In this document: piece after piece, positions 14,277-22,219 of the stretch
Layout of the letters: every line of letters begins with the position of its first letter
How positions within the stretch are numbered: the first letter of the stretch is position 1
From: Lepidonotus clava
Lineage: Eukaryota; Annelida; Polychaeta; Phyllodocida; Polynoidae
Direction: 5' to 3'
Length of the DNA stretch: 64,000 nt
Assembly (NCBI GenBank): GCA_936440205.1
Contig: OW387147.1
Location: forward strand, 2,356,001 to 2,420,000
Notes under the pieces: model-generated
The model's database searches: none
What the model was told of the DNA's origin: nothing
What the model saw: the letters and a program-made list of their open reading frames with translations, nothing else
Program-made: the position numbers and the translations under genes

Positions 14277-15196
14277 TAGAGAGTTTTTGCAACACACCCC
14301 GATCTCAGTCCCCGTTCCCTATACGGATCTGCTGGGTTCTAGATGAATAGCCCCTATGTAAAATGACAGTTAAAGTGAAAATGATTATGAATTACATTTT
14401 CCTGCAATCTTATCCATCAGAAATGTGGATTTCATTAATAAGGATTTTTTCATAGGTAAATCTGAAAATAAATAGCAGTATCACAAGTTGAAGCTGTGTA
14501 TGTATATTTTGATTAAAGATGATTTAGTCAGTGAGGGTAGACCTGACTAGCCCTGGGTCACGGTCTGCTGCTCCCACCTGTGTTCTCACTGGTCAGGGAC
14601 ACACAGGCAAACAGTGTATGAGGGTCTGCGAGGGGGGGGGGGGAGCAGAGTTACATCCGTAGGGGCACTGTGGTCAGCAGGGCCAGTGCTGAGGCCTCCC
14701 CTATCATATGAATGTACTTTTCCAATGAATCCTTTATGTTAGTTTCTTAATCAACTTTCTTGCACCCATCATGAATATAGACATGTTCATTACAAATAAA
14801 TATGAGATTAGTTTTCTTCTTATTTGAGACATTATCTACTGGTAAGTAATGGGTAGGAGATCCGTGTTCCTGTGTGTCCCTGATCAGACGGCCCACAGCT
14901 GGGAGCAGCAGACCATGACCAAGGGCCAGTCAGGTCTGCACTCAGACACATTTATATTTATCAAAATATACAAACACAAAATCAACCTGACCGAGCCCTT
15001 TATTTTCAGATTTATATCATAACTCATTATTCTAAAATAAGTTACATTTCTGACATATTTGATAAAGGCAGAATTCAAATAAATAATATTGTTTCCCTTA
15101 TTAATAACATTATCCATGGGGACCATTCATCTATAGCCCCAAGATCCGTTTCGGGATCGGGGGAATGAGATACGTGTGGTTTGCAAAAACTCTCTA
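14277..15196. mobile_element. Foldback/long-TIR non-autonomous DNA element, 920 bp
   Basis: Two inverted arms of about 330 bp (14277-14608 and 14869-15196) surround a 260-bp centre. Outermost ends are TAGAGAGTTTTTGCAA and TTGCAAAAACTCTCTA. Further in, the arms share ACGGATCT, TAGATGAAT, TCAGAAATGT, TAAATCTGAAAATAAA, ACCTGACT and GGTCTGCTGCTCCCA. Arm identity drops to roughly 70-75% inside but the order is fully kept. A TA on each side could be a Tc1/mariner-like target duplication, and a 3-bp ATT duplication is equally possible, so the superfamily is not assigned. No transposase is present; the 80-codon minus-strand ORF in the right arm is a shadow. Confidence 0.85.
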
Positions 15197-15353
15197 TTGA
15201 CATGTTTTGAATCGTACAGATTTATGTCTCAAACTTATCAACGTATATATATATCTGGTTTCAATACATATTATAGTAAAAACTCACAAAAGTGGTGAGT
15301 GTCATGTTGACGCTGGGGAAGGACAATCGTTTTGTTAGGCCGGGCCTAACGAA

Positions 15354-15420
15354 TCTAGTGGGGGTCGAACCCACGAGGGGCTCGAATAATTCATTAGTCG
15401 CCGAGCGTCACGGCTCACCG
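15354..15420 (-). mobile_element. tRNA-derived SINE or tRNA pseudogene remnant
   Basis: On the minus strand this contains GTGGGTTCGACCCCCAC, a close match to the pol III B box with its T-stem. It is preceded by a variable-arm-like GAGCCCCTC and a degenerate A-box-like GGTGAGCCGTGACGC. Spacing resembles a tRNA-Ser/Leu-type head, but no full cloverleaf forms, so I call a SINE head or pseudogene rather than a tRNA gene. Confidence 0.45.
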
Positions 15421-15606
15421 GACGGATTGGGCCGATAGAGGCCTTTTATATCAGAACCACAGGACTGATGCAATACACGGCGTCCTACTTCTAGTATAGT
15501 GTAGACAATCTGCGGCGAATAACCCCTCCGCGCCAGAATCGACAACCATGATTCGCAGTTAGCGAGCGTCGAGGTGGCAGAGTGATAGTGTAGACTGATC
15601 TTTCCT

Positions 15607-15623
15607 CCAGCGACACCTGGTGG
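15607..15623 (-). promoter_or_regulatory. CTCF-like motif
   Basis: The minus strand reads CCACCAGGTGTCGCTGG, one mismatch from the core CCACNAGGTGGCGC bound by CTCF in bilaterians. It lies between a 5S-like and a tRNA-like SINE piece, so it may simply be part of a repeat. Binding is inference only. Confidence 0.2.
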
Positions 15624-15663
15624 TATAAATTGAAACAAGGACGACCATGAACGAAAAAAATGT

Positions 15664-15770
15664 ACTCAAATGGGGATTCGAACACGGGCAGGCCACCATC
15701 CAAATACCAACCGGTCTCAATGTTGCTTAACTTACCCGGGCTAGGGACCATCCAAGCAGAAACCGGTATG
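15664..15770 (-). mobile_element. 5S rRNA-derived SINE head (5S pseudogene-like)
   Basis: The minus strand contains AAGTTAAGCAAC, then ACCGGTTGGTATTTGGATGG and GGCCTGCCCGTG. These match, in order and spacing, the internal control region and 3' half of 5S rRNA (AAGTTAAGCAGC, CCGGTTAGTACTTGGATGG, GACCGCCTGG). The 5' quarter of 5S is poorly preserved, and it is followed by GTTCGAATCCCC, which resembles a B box. This fits a SINE3-type 5S-derived element and not a working 5S gene. Confidence 0.6.
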
Positions 15771-15914
15771 AACGGGGCTTAACTATGCGGTTAAATATAT
15801 ATATGAAATGGGTCGAGTGATTCCCCCATCGTGATCAGATCATAACTTATAGATTAGTGTTCACTGTAATTGACTGTATGGATTTAAACATATCAACCAA
15901 GAGCCATCAAGAGA

Positions 15915-16096
15915 TAAGGGGCCGTGCATAAATGATGTCACACTTTTTCAGGGTATTTGTAGGACCCACCCACCCCCCTGTCACGCTAAATTCTCTGATC
16001 TAAACATGAAAATAAGGCCTGTTTCAGGCAGTGTCACACTTTTCACCCTACCCAACCACCCCCTAGTGTGTGACATCATTTATGGACGGCCCTTAA
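15915..16096. mobile_element. Palindromic MITE, GGGGCCGTGCATAAATG ends
   Basis: The element starts TAAGGGGCCGTGCATAAATG and ends CATTTATGGACGGCCCTTA, so the termini are inverted copies with ATGATGTCACAC just inside each. The centre has CCACCC-rich stretches and AACATGAAAATAAGGCCTG. It is non-coding and about 180 bp. I recall elements with this end sequence as very common in marine invertebrate genomes; the superfamily is not assigned. Confidence 0.85.
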
Positions 16097-16496
16097 AGTC
16101 TAGTATTCATAGACTTGGATACCTGCCAAACTGAATTAAACCTTCTGCATACCGAGGATGATTATATTAAGCAGTTTGGGGTATTTAGGCATATTTCCTG
16201 GTACTGACATGTACAGAACCGTCAACGGTCAACCAGTTTTTTTTTTTTTTTTGGGGGGGGGGGGGGGCGGTTATGTGAGTCTTCCCTGACAAACAAGGGG
16301 TGCACGTGGTCAACCCTGACCCTGAGACATACCACCCGTGGTTTATGGCTTATCAAAGGGCCGCCTGGAGGCATCCTCGCACACCAGTCCCCCAGCCGCT
16401 CCCGCGATCAGTAGGCCCTGGTCTCAAAGGCTCCAAAACTGGGGGACCTCATGAATATTTAATTTATTTCCCTGTAATCAGAACACCCTTCTCAGG

Positions 16497-16586
16497 TTTC
16501 CCTATCTCCCCCAGATTGGGCGCCCTTGAGGTCAAGGCACTGATAGAGCGGTAGCGGCGACTGGGGCCTTGACTTGAGAAGATGCC
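16497..16586 (-). pseudogene. Diverged copy of the 131-codon ORF start
   Basis: On the minus strand, CATCTTCTCAAGTCAAGGC followed by CCGCTACCGCTCTATCAGT matches the beginning of the ORF at 30945-30550 (CATCTTCACGAGTCAAGGC, CCGTTACCACTCTGTCAGT) at about 80% over some 46 bp. The match then fades. No open frame of useful length remains. Confidence 0.6.
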
Positions 16587-16595
16587 TGGAGGAGG

Positions 16596-16763
16596 CAGGG
16601 ACGGATTTAGGGGGGTGCGCCCCGGGCCCGCGCCCCCCCCTATTTTTGGCCAAATTTAGATTTTTTTAATGTAAAACTCTTGCCCCCAGCTGGGGCGCTG
16701 GGACATTTTTAATATGGGCGCCCCCCCCCCCCCCCCTTTCTTGAACTCCTGGATCCGCCTCTG
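16596..16763. mobile_element. hAT-type MITE (copy A)
   Basis: Ends are CAGGGACGGATTTAGG and CCTGGATCCGCCTCTG, inverted copies of the CAGNGGCGGATCCAGG terminus that fits hAT elements. The flanking 8-mers GGAGGAGG and GGAGGGGT are similar enough to be a decayed 8-bp target duplication. The interior is low-complexity C and T runs with no coding. Confidence 0.7.
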
Positions 16764-16964
16764 GGAGGGGTGTGTGTAACGGTCAGTGGAGGCCCTCAGA
16801 CACCAGCCACACAGGGAAAATGAATGAAGATTTCCTCAGATACACGCTATTTTTGAATGGTTCTCCTGCTTTTATTTCTGGAGACCTACGGGGACCTTTG
16901 TAACAAGGGGTGCACGTGGTCAACTAGAATTCAGGAGGGATCGGTGAGAAAAAGAAGGGGCGGG

Positions 16965-17015
16965 CGGTAGTTTGGCAGTGGGTAGTAACCTTGAAAGAGC
17001 CCCCTTCCCAGTATA
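16965..17015 (+). repeat. Fragment related to the recombinase element's leader
   Basis: CGGTAGTTTGGCAGTGGG and AACCTTGAAAGAG match CGGTAATTTTGGCAGTGGGG and AACCTTCAAAGAG at about 31910-31947, which lies inside the 31468-34141 element. It is probably an old scrap of the same family. Confidence 0.5.
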
Positions 17016-17660
17016 AATTGGAAACGGAGAAAGACAGTTTAAGTGGAGGATCGGATTCATATGGGGAGTCCCATTGGTATTGCAAATATAAATTTATACA
17101 ACATTTATTTATAGTTTTACATTCTGAAATTGTAGTCTTATCCCCGTCATGGGTAGCGCTGTGGTCAGGGGTGTCTGGTGACCAGCTGCAGATGGTTATG
17201 TGATATGGGGGAAGAACGGGGGTTGGGCGTGTGGTCTCTCTTCTTGTGGAGCATTAAATTATTCCGACAGTGATGATAGAAAAGTCTTGAAATGATAAAT
17301 GAAAGTTGGATTTTTTCTAAGGAAAACATTCTTTAACATAATTGTGAACAAATTGATATGTTAAAAGTCAAAAATGAGCAATAATTATGATAAATACAAA
17401 ATTCGGAGAATTAAACAAATAATAATATTTTAGTACTCGACCCTCCCTTTATGCATGCAATTCTTCGCGCATGAATTTACTGGGTTTTTTTCTCATGGAC
17501 CACTTTCATCTCTGGAAATCCCCTTAGCTTATTACCGGGGTGCTAAACACTGGCTTTCCCTACCAAGACATATTCGTGAATTACATAATATTGATATAAA
17601 ATAGCACTGACGATGACAATTAAAAATTATGGCTTATTGCCGTATGACGGACGATACGTC
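17016..17660. other. AT-rich DNA, no feature seen
   Basis: No repeat structure, splice-bounded ORF or regulatory motif stands out here. ORFs in this stretch are short and uninformative. Confidence 0.5.
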
Positions 17661-17667
17661 AAGTTTA

Positions 17668-17752
17668 CCAAGGCATTTACAGGATTCGAACCCACGGAGA
17701 GAAAACACATCAGGTCGTCAATGAAATGACTTATCCATTTGACCGCCGACCT
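17668..17752 (-). mobile_element. tRNA-like SINE remnant
   Basis: The minus strand has an A-box-like GGTCAAATGGATAAGTCATT and, about 40 nt later, CGTGGGTTCGAATCCTG, a near-perfect B box with T-stem. Order and spacing are tRNA-like, but the region between does not form a proper anticodon arm and the acceptor ends do not pair. It is most likely a SINE head or tRNA pseudogene. Confidence 0.5.
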
Positions 17753-17839
17753 GATGCTGCAGGTGATAGATTTTCAGACGGGTAGGTTCCTCCACGGGCC
17801 TTACAATGGGGTCAAACATTGCCATTTCTCCACGTATTC

Positions 17840-17935
17840 ACAAATCAAGGCTCCTGCGCCGGTAAAACTAGTTATCTGTCAGGATAGACTGGGAGGGAGG
17901 GAGGGAGCGAGACAGCCCTGCGTGATGGAGGATTA
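17840..17935 (+). pseudogene. Second diverged copy of the 131-codon ORF start
   Basis: CAAATCAAGGCTCCTGCGCC, GGGAGGGAGGGAG, ACAGCCCTGCGTGATGGAGGA follow the order of the ORF at 30945-30550 on the other strand (CGAGTCAAGGCTCCTGCGCC, GGGAGGGAGGGACA, GAGCCCTGCATGATGGAGGA). The copy is clear for about 95 bp and then stops abruptly near 17935. It does not encode the same protein end to end. Confidence 0.7.
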
Positions 17936-18143
17936 ATCTCTAGGGCCCGACCCGGGGGCCCGACCCAGAGACCGCCTGACGGTGTAACCCTTACCGGGCC
18001 ACGCCCCACCACGCCCCGTTGCACTGCGTAAGTTATCCCCGGTCTCAACCGATGATTGGGACGGAATCTGAGGTGTGTTGCAGTTTGCCCCATGAGTTTG
18101 CCCCAGTCTGAGAGGCGGTCTCTGTGGGTCGTTACAGGGGTGA

Positions 18144-18292
18144 CAGGGCGGATCCAGAACTTCGTATAGGGGGGGGGGGGGGGGGGCACAAACATGAATG
18201 TACAGGGGGAGGTGGGCCCCCCTAAACATGATTTAATAGGGCAAGGGGAGGGGGGGGGGGGGCCCGCCCCCCCCCCCTTGAATCCGCCACAG
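18144..18292 (+). mobile_element. hAT-type MITE (copy B)
   Basis: Starts CAGGGCGGATCCAGAAC and ends CTTGAATCCGCCACAG. The interior, with ACATGAATGTACAGGGGGA and AACATGATTTAATAGGGCAA, is the reverse complement of copy C, 190 bp downstream. The two therefore form an inverted pair. Non-coding. Confidence 0.7.
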
Positions 18293-18371
18293 ATTGGTAA
18301 CTATAAACAAATAAAGGCTCCCCCCCCCCCCCGCGAGGGTGGTCCCTTCCAGCCATTATATAATTCAGGGT

Positions 18372-18462
18372 CATGACTTACCGCTCCTGAATTTTAGGCG
18401 ACCGCCACCTATTTTTGGACACCAAAAATCACCGCCCTCCCAAATAAGAGTGTGTCAATGGA
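18372..18462 (+). repeat. Dispersed repeat shared with 31842-31930 (inverted)
   Basis: TACCGCTCCTGAATTTTAGG, ATCACCGCCCTCC and AGTGTGTCAATG match the reverse complement of 31842-31930 (ACCGCTCCTGAATTAGG, ATCACCGCCCTCC, AGTGTGTCAATA). The other copy is in the leader of the tyrosine-recombinase element, so this is probably a detached piece of that family. Confidence 0.6.
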
Positions 18463-18484
18463 GGGGGGGTAGACTGACCCGGTC

Positions 18485-18644
18485 CAGGGGCGGATCCAGG
18501 GGGGGGGGGGGCGGACGGGCCTTGCCCCCCCCCCCTTGCCCTGTTTAATCATGTTTGTTTGGGGGGGGGGGGGGGCCCACCCCCCTGTACATTCATGTTT
18601 TTGGCCCCCCCCCCCCCCTCTACAAATTCCTGGGTCCGCCCCTC
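18485..18644 (-). mobile_element. hAT-type MITE (copy C)
   Basis: Ends are CAGGGGCGGATCCAGG and CCTGGGTCCGCCCCTC. Internal CCCTGTTTAATCATGTTTG and CCTGTACATTCATGTTT are the inverse of copy B. Several C or G runs of 12 to 14 bases break it up. Non-coding. Confidence 0.75.
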
Positions 18645-18968
18645 TCACCCCGAACGTTTCTAACGGCTATCATAGAACAGACCAGTATGGTGATTCCCCG
18701 CCAATTATTTTGTAACATGAAGTCGATAAGATGGCAGTTTAAGTAGTTATGCCTTTTAACTTATCTCGAGCTCTTTGGTCTGTGAACATAATCTTTGAAC
18801 AAGAGATTATATAAAACCAGTGTATCTTTGCTGATTCCTTATTGTGTTTCGATAATATGTTTTTTAATTGCGCTATTTATCGCGTGTGAACGTAAGTGTG
18901 TGAGATAAAGAGTGTTGATTTCCGCTAATTAACTAAGTTCTCACGCTCGCATCGCGCTAGCTTCTACC

Positions 18969-18991
18969 TGACGTCGTACGTCATGACGTCA
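18969..18991 (+). promoter_or_regulatory. Cluster of three CRE/ATF-like sites
   Basis: TGACGTCG, TACGTCA and TGACGTCA stand directly side by side, the last a full palindromic CRE. They overlap the proposed start codon at 18983 of the candidate plus-strand gene, so they would lie at or within its transcription start region. Function is inferred from the motif alone. Confidence 0.35.
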
Positions 18992-19733
18992 GATATCAGA
19001 ATACGTCGACGTCTTGGACAAACAGATAAGCGGAATTTCAACCGGGGCGCAGAAGGCTCCAGACCCCAGACAAGGAAACACCTTGATTTTCTGTCTAGGA
19101 TTACGGTTCAGGAATCTGGATTACCACACAATATGGCACATAGACCCGCGGCCGGGCATCAACAGTAAGTCTTTATTTGTTAGTTATGTTCCCTATTTTC
19201 CCAAGAACAAGGGTCTATAATATATAGCAACCCGTTGTGTTTTCGATGGTTTTTAGTTGGCCGTTTGGGCAAAGAGATGATCTGGCGGAGGCAGTGGCTG
19301 TTTTAGAGGGGGTTGCGCGGGGGCCTTTTTGGGACCAATTTTACATTTTTTTAAATTTAAAACTCGTCCAAAAGGTAATTAAGAAGCAAACACTTCCAAT
19401 AGCGCGCACCCCCCTCTTTTCGACACTTATTACAGACATGTCCACTCTAGATCCCGTGAGTCTCCTGACCTCCCCTAGCGCAAAATCGACCCCCCCGCCC
19501 CCCCCCCCCCCCCTTCCTCAACTTGATCCGCCCCTGGACAACGCAGGGACGGGAAGGTGGGAGAATGCCCGGGGAGAATGTCTTATGCCCACCCCCAGCT
19601 ACCGCCAGGCTGAATGGCCGGCCTAGGTAGCCCTGCCCCTTATTTACCCCTCCTTGCATGGTTTAATGACCCTTAAAGCATTGGCGGATCCCGGGGGGGG
19701 GGCAGACGGGCCTTGGCCCCCCCCCCCCCCCTC

Positions 19734-19764
<31 letters not shown>

Positions 19765-22169
19765 GAAAGAAAGGGAGAGAGGGAAGAGAAAGGAAAAGAA
19801 GAGAAAAACGGAGGGGGCCGTACCGGGGTAGGTTAGATCTAAAATAATTGTTGTGTTCAGGCAACCCGACCTACCTTATTTTATTTTTGCTCTACCCTAA
19901 TTATTTTCATAATTCTTTTTCTAAAAGATACTAAAATTCAATAGAAATGACCTAAATGACAGGGAAGAGCATATATTTTACCAAAAGATGTATTTAAAAC
20001 TAAAGATAAAGTAATTTTTTCAACCTAAGTTGCACAACTATTTTTTTTTTGCCTTAGAGGGAGGGGGACTGACATGTGAGGGCTGGTAGACCTTGGATGG
20101 GTTCAAGGGAGGGGGCCGACCTATAAGGCTGGGAGACCTTGATTATGTATTAGAGGGAGGGGGCCGACCTGTAAGGGCTGGTGGACCTTGGATTTATGTT
20201 AGAGGGAGGGGACCAACCTGTTAGGGCCGGGAGACCTTGATTATGTGTTAGAGGGAGGGGGGCCGACCTGTGAGGGCTGGTAGACCTTAGATGTGTTAGA
20301 GGGAGGGGGCCAACCTGTCAGAGCTGGTGGACCTTGGACAGGGGCGGACCCAGGAATTTTCAAAAGGGGGGCGTGCTATAGTAAAATTTTCCCCCGGGCC
20401 CTCCGGGCTTAGGAATTTTACATTAAAAAAAAATCAATATTTTGGCCAAAAAAAAATGGGGGGGGGGGGGGGGGCATGTGCCCTGCATGCCCATCCCTTA
20501 AATCTGCGCCTGTTGGATATATATGTTAGAGGGAGGGGGGCCGAACTGTGAAGGCTGGTAAACATATGCTTCCCCTGCCAGTCCTTTGGTTCCCCTCCTG
20601 ATCCTGTGCCTCCTCTGTTGGCCCTGAGGATCCCCTGTCAACCCTCTGCTGCCCCTGTCGACCCTGTACCACCCCTGCAGAGTGAGACCTTGTGCCTCCC
20701 CTGTCCAAAATGCTCCAGAATGCCTCAGATTACATGAATGATAGGTTATCTTTTCCAAAAGTTCCTGAGAGGTTAGGGGCATTGGATTTGTATAGGAACG
20801 TACGCAAAATTCTTAAAATATCAGACCCCCCCCACCCCCCCTTGGTGCGTACGTACTTAATGGAAGGCCCCTTATCCTCCTGTGGTTATCATCATGTACA
20901 CAAAAATTCCCTTGAAAAATTGGTATTCAAATTAAAATAATTATTAGGAAAATAAATTATCCCTTAAGGTTACCAAAGTACCTCAGAATGGCTCAGATTG
21001 CATGAATGAAGGGTAATCTTTTTAAAAATTTCCTGGGGGAGGCCCCCCATACCCCCCCAATGCGAGGGGGGACCCCTCCCATACCCTCCCCGTGGACGGC
21101 TACGCCGTCCACTAATTAAGCCTTCATATACTACTAGGAAAATTGCAATTCTTGGCCCCCCCCCCCCTAAACAATTCCTGGATCCGCCCCTGTAAAGTAC
21201 CATTTTAAATAATTTACACGATAAAATTAATGTTTTGTCATTTAGCATCTCTTTCTAGTTCAGCATCATAAGAAGTCGCTAAGTGACAAAATTAATGTTT
21301 TGTCACTTACATTAGCAACAATTTTGTGGCTTAGCAGCTTGTACATGTGCAACCGCTATCCCATAAAATATGGTTCTAAGTGACAAAGTTTTGTTGGATA
21401 GTGTCTGTTTGTAGGATAGCGTCTTCGGCTGGAGCTGATTACTATTGATAGACATGAAATGACCTTAAGCTTCACTATTGAATTTTCAGAGGCCTTGTGT
21501 ACACCCAGCAGGTGGGGCCGGGGATTGTGTTTCTTGTCCTCAGCGGTCCAGCCCCACGCATACAGTGAGTCTAATAATATATAGTTATAACACTCCATTA
21601 TTTATCTAAATATAACTTCGAATTCCATAAATTAGTATTAGAATCAATTCTGATCCATTCATTTCATTTGTAACTTTTTTCCCTTGTAACAAGGTAACGC
21701 CATGCTACCTCACCCTTATTATACATACTCTGCATACTTAAAAGTCAGTGGACATGCATATGTAAATATCTTCGTCCAAATTTCCCATGAATAACTTTCA
21801 CTTTACGAGCTTACATCCTTATTTAGAAAGCAAAGGCAATATTTGTTAATTTTGTAAATTTGTATTTTTTCTCTTAGGGTGGTACGACCGCCCGCAGGGG
21901 CCGAGGTGGTCATGCTGATGCTACCAGGTCCACCCCAGCTGCCACCGCCGCCCCAGCCCCAGGGACCGTCCCCGGTACCAGCACCGTCGCCCCCGCCGCC
22001 GCCGCCACCCGCCCACCCCCAGCTGCCACCGCCGTCTCAGCCCCATGGCCAGGCACCATCACCACCTTCACCACGTCCATCACCACCACCACCACCACCG
22101 CCACCACCGCCAAGCCCTGCCTCTGTTTACTCTCTCTCGTCCGACTCAGGGTCTGACTCAAATAGCTAG
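18983..22169 (+). CDS. Candidate three-exon gene, proline-rich C-terminus (182 aa)
   Basis: Proposed exons are 18983-19164, 21490-21564 and 21878-22169. Splice sites are good: donor GTAAGT after CATCAACA, acceptor TTTTCAG, donor GTGAGT after CGCATACA, acceptor TTTTTTCTCTTAG. Phases agree (2, then 2). Exon 2 reads GLVYTQQVGPGIVFLVLSGP with a hydrophobic run. Exon 3 opens VVRPPAGAEVVMLML, then an about 65-residue proline-rich tract with PPPPPPP runs, and ends SVYSLSSDSGSDSNS before TAG. No family is recognised. Caveats: exon 2 is 75 nt, a multiple of three, and a second frame is also open through exons 1 and 2, so frame choice rests on the ATG at 18983 and the longer exon 3. Intron 1 (2.3 kb) is filled with MITEs and a minisatellite, and further exons could be missed. 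No polyadenylation signal is assigned. Confidence 0.4.
19292..19536. mobile_element. hAT-type MITE (copy D)
   Basis: The right end CTTGATCCGCCCCTG and left end CAGTGGCTGTTTTAG are inverted relatives of the CAGNGGCGGATCCAG terminus. The left one is worn. It lies in intron 1 of the candidate gene. An 8-bp target duplication is not evident. Confidence 0.45.
19679..19800 (+). mobile_element. MITE fragment (copy E) with A- and GA-rich tail
   Basis: TTGGCGGATCCCGGGGGG followed by CAGACGGGCCTTG and a long C run resembles the left half of copy C. It breaks into an A tract and then a purine-only (GAGA/GGAA) stretch to about 19800. No matching right end is seen. Confidence 0.45.
19815..20050. other. 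AT-rich intron DNA, nothing recognised
   Basis: Plain AT-rich sequence between the purine-rich tail and the minisatellite. I see no ORF, repeat or motif worth naming. Confidence 0.5.
20053..20565 (+). repeat. 48-bp minisatellite, about seven units
   Basis: Units have the pattern TTAGAGGGAGGGGGCCGACC, then TGTGAGGGCTGGTAGACC, then TTGGAT. They run from 20053 to 20338 and resume at 20513 after an inserted MITE. Units alternate between a GGTGGACCTTGGAT form and a GGGAGACCTTGATTAT form, which hints at a two-unit higher-order period. It lies in intron 1 of the candidate plus-strand gene. Confidence 0.85.
20339..20512 (+). mobile_element. hAT-like MITE (copy F) inserted in the minisatellite
   Basis: Ends are CAGGGGCGGACCCAGGAATT and CTTAAATCTGCGCCTG. 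It splits a minisatellite unit, and TTGGA stands on both sides, so the uninterrupted unit (ACCTTGGAT) serves as the empty site. The apparent duplication is 5 bp, shorter than the 8 bp usual for hAT. No coding capacity. Confidence 0.75.
20696..20785 (+). repeat. Repeat copy 1 (CCTCAGATTACATGAATGA type)
   Basis: CCTCAGATTACATGAATGA, GGTTATCTTTTCCAAAAGTT and CCTGAGAGG match CTCAGATTGCATGAATGA, GGTAATCTTTTTAAAAATTT and CCTGGGGGAGG at 20990-21045 in the same orientation. Just upstream (20575-20695) is a short CCCCTGTCGACCCTG-type decay repeat. Confidence 0.6.
20970..21192 (-). mobile_element. Non-autonomous element with hAT-like end (copy G)
   Basis: Read on the minus strand it begins CAGGGGCGGATCCAGGAATT at 21192. 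It runs through a G tract and the GGACGGCGTAGCCGTCC palindrome (21092-21108) to the repeat shared with 20696-20785. The far end is not defined. The minus-strand ORF over it has the low-complexity look of repeats of this kind, so I do not call a gene. Confidence 0.5.
21281..21308. repeat. Perfect 11-bp inverted repeat (hairpin)
   Basis: AAGTGACAAAA and TTTTGTCACTT flank a 6-nt loop TTAATG. The same AAAATTAATGTTTTGTCA word occurs 65 bp upstream (about 21222-21240), and AAGTGACAAAG recurs near 21378. This looks like debris of a small palindromic element. Confidence 0.7.
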
Positions 22170-22197
22170 ACCAGAGAGTCGGACGAGAGAGAGTAAA
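22126..22197 (+). repeat. Perfect 22-bp inverted repeat across the gene's stop codon
   Basis: Positions 22126-22147 (TTTACTCTCTCTCGTCCGAC plus two bases) and 22176-22197 are exact reverse complements. The 28-nt loop includes the TAG stop at 22167-22169, and GGTCT/AGACC could pair inside it. In an RNA this would be a very stable hairpin placed on the end of the reading frame. A T tract follows directly (22198-22218), and a CAC/CCG trinucleotide run (about 22058-22110) precedes it. Confidence 0.9.
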
Positions 22198-22219
22198 TTT
22201 TTTTGGTTTTTTTTAACCA

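Larger units (their letters stand above)
16292..16924. repeat. Perfect 23-bp direct repeats flanking 587 bp
   Basis: The 23-bp word containing AAGGGGTGCACGTGGTCAAC occurs at 16292-16314 and again, identically, at 16902-16924. The DNA between holds a diverged copy of a repeated ORF start (16497-16586) and a hAT-type MITE (16596-16763). It could be the footprint of a composite insertion or a local duplication; the repeat is long for a transposon target duplication. Confidence 0.75.

Noticed and set aside
14884-15126. 80-codon minus-strand ORF
   Set aside because: It lies wholly within the right arm of the foldback element and shows no coding signal.
17668-17752. Functional tRNA gene on the minus strand
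   Set aside because: The A and B boxes look good, but acceptor and anticodon stems do not pair, so it is a SINE or pseudogene.
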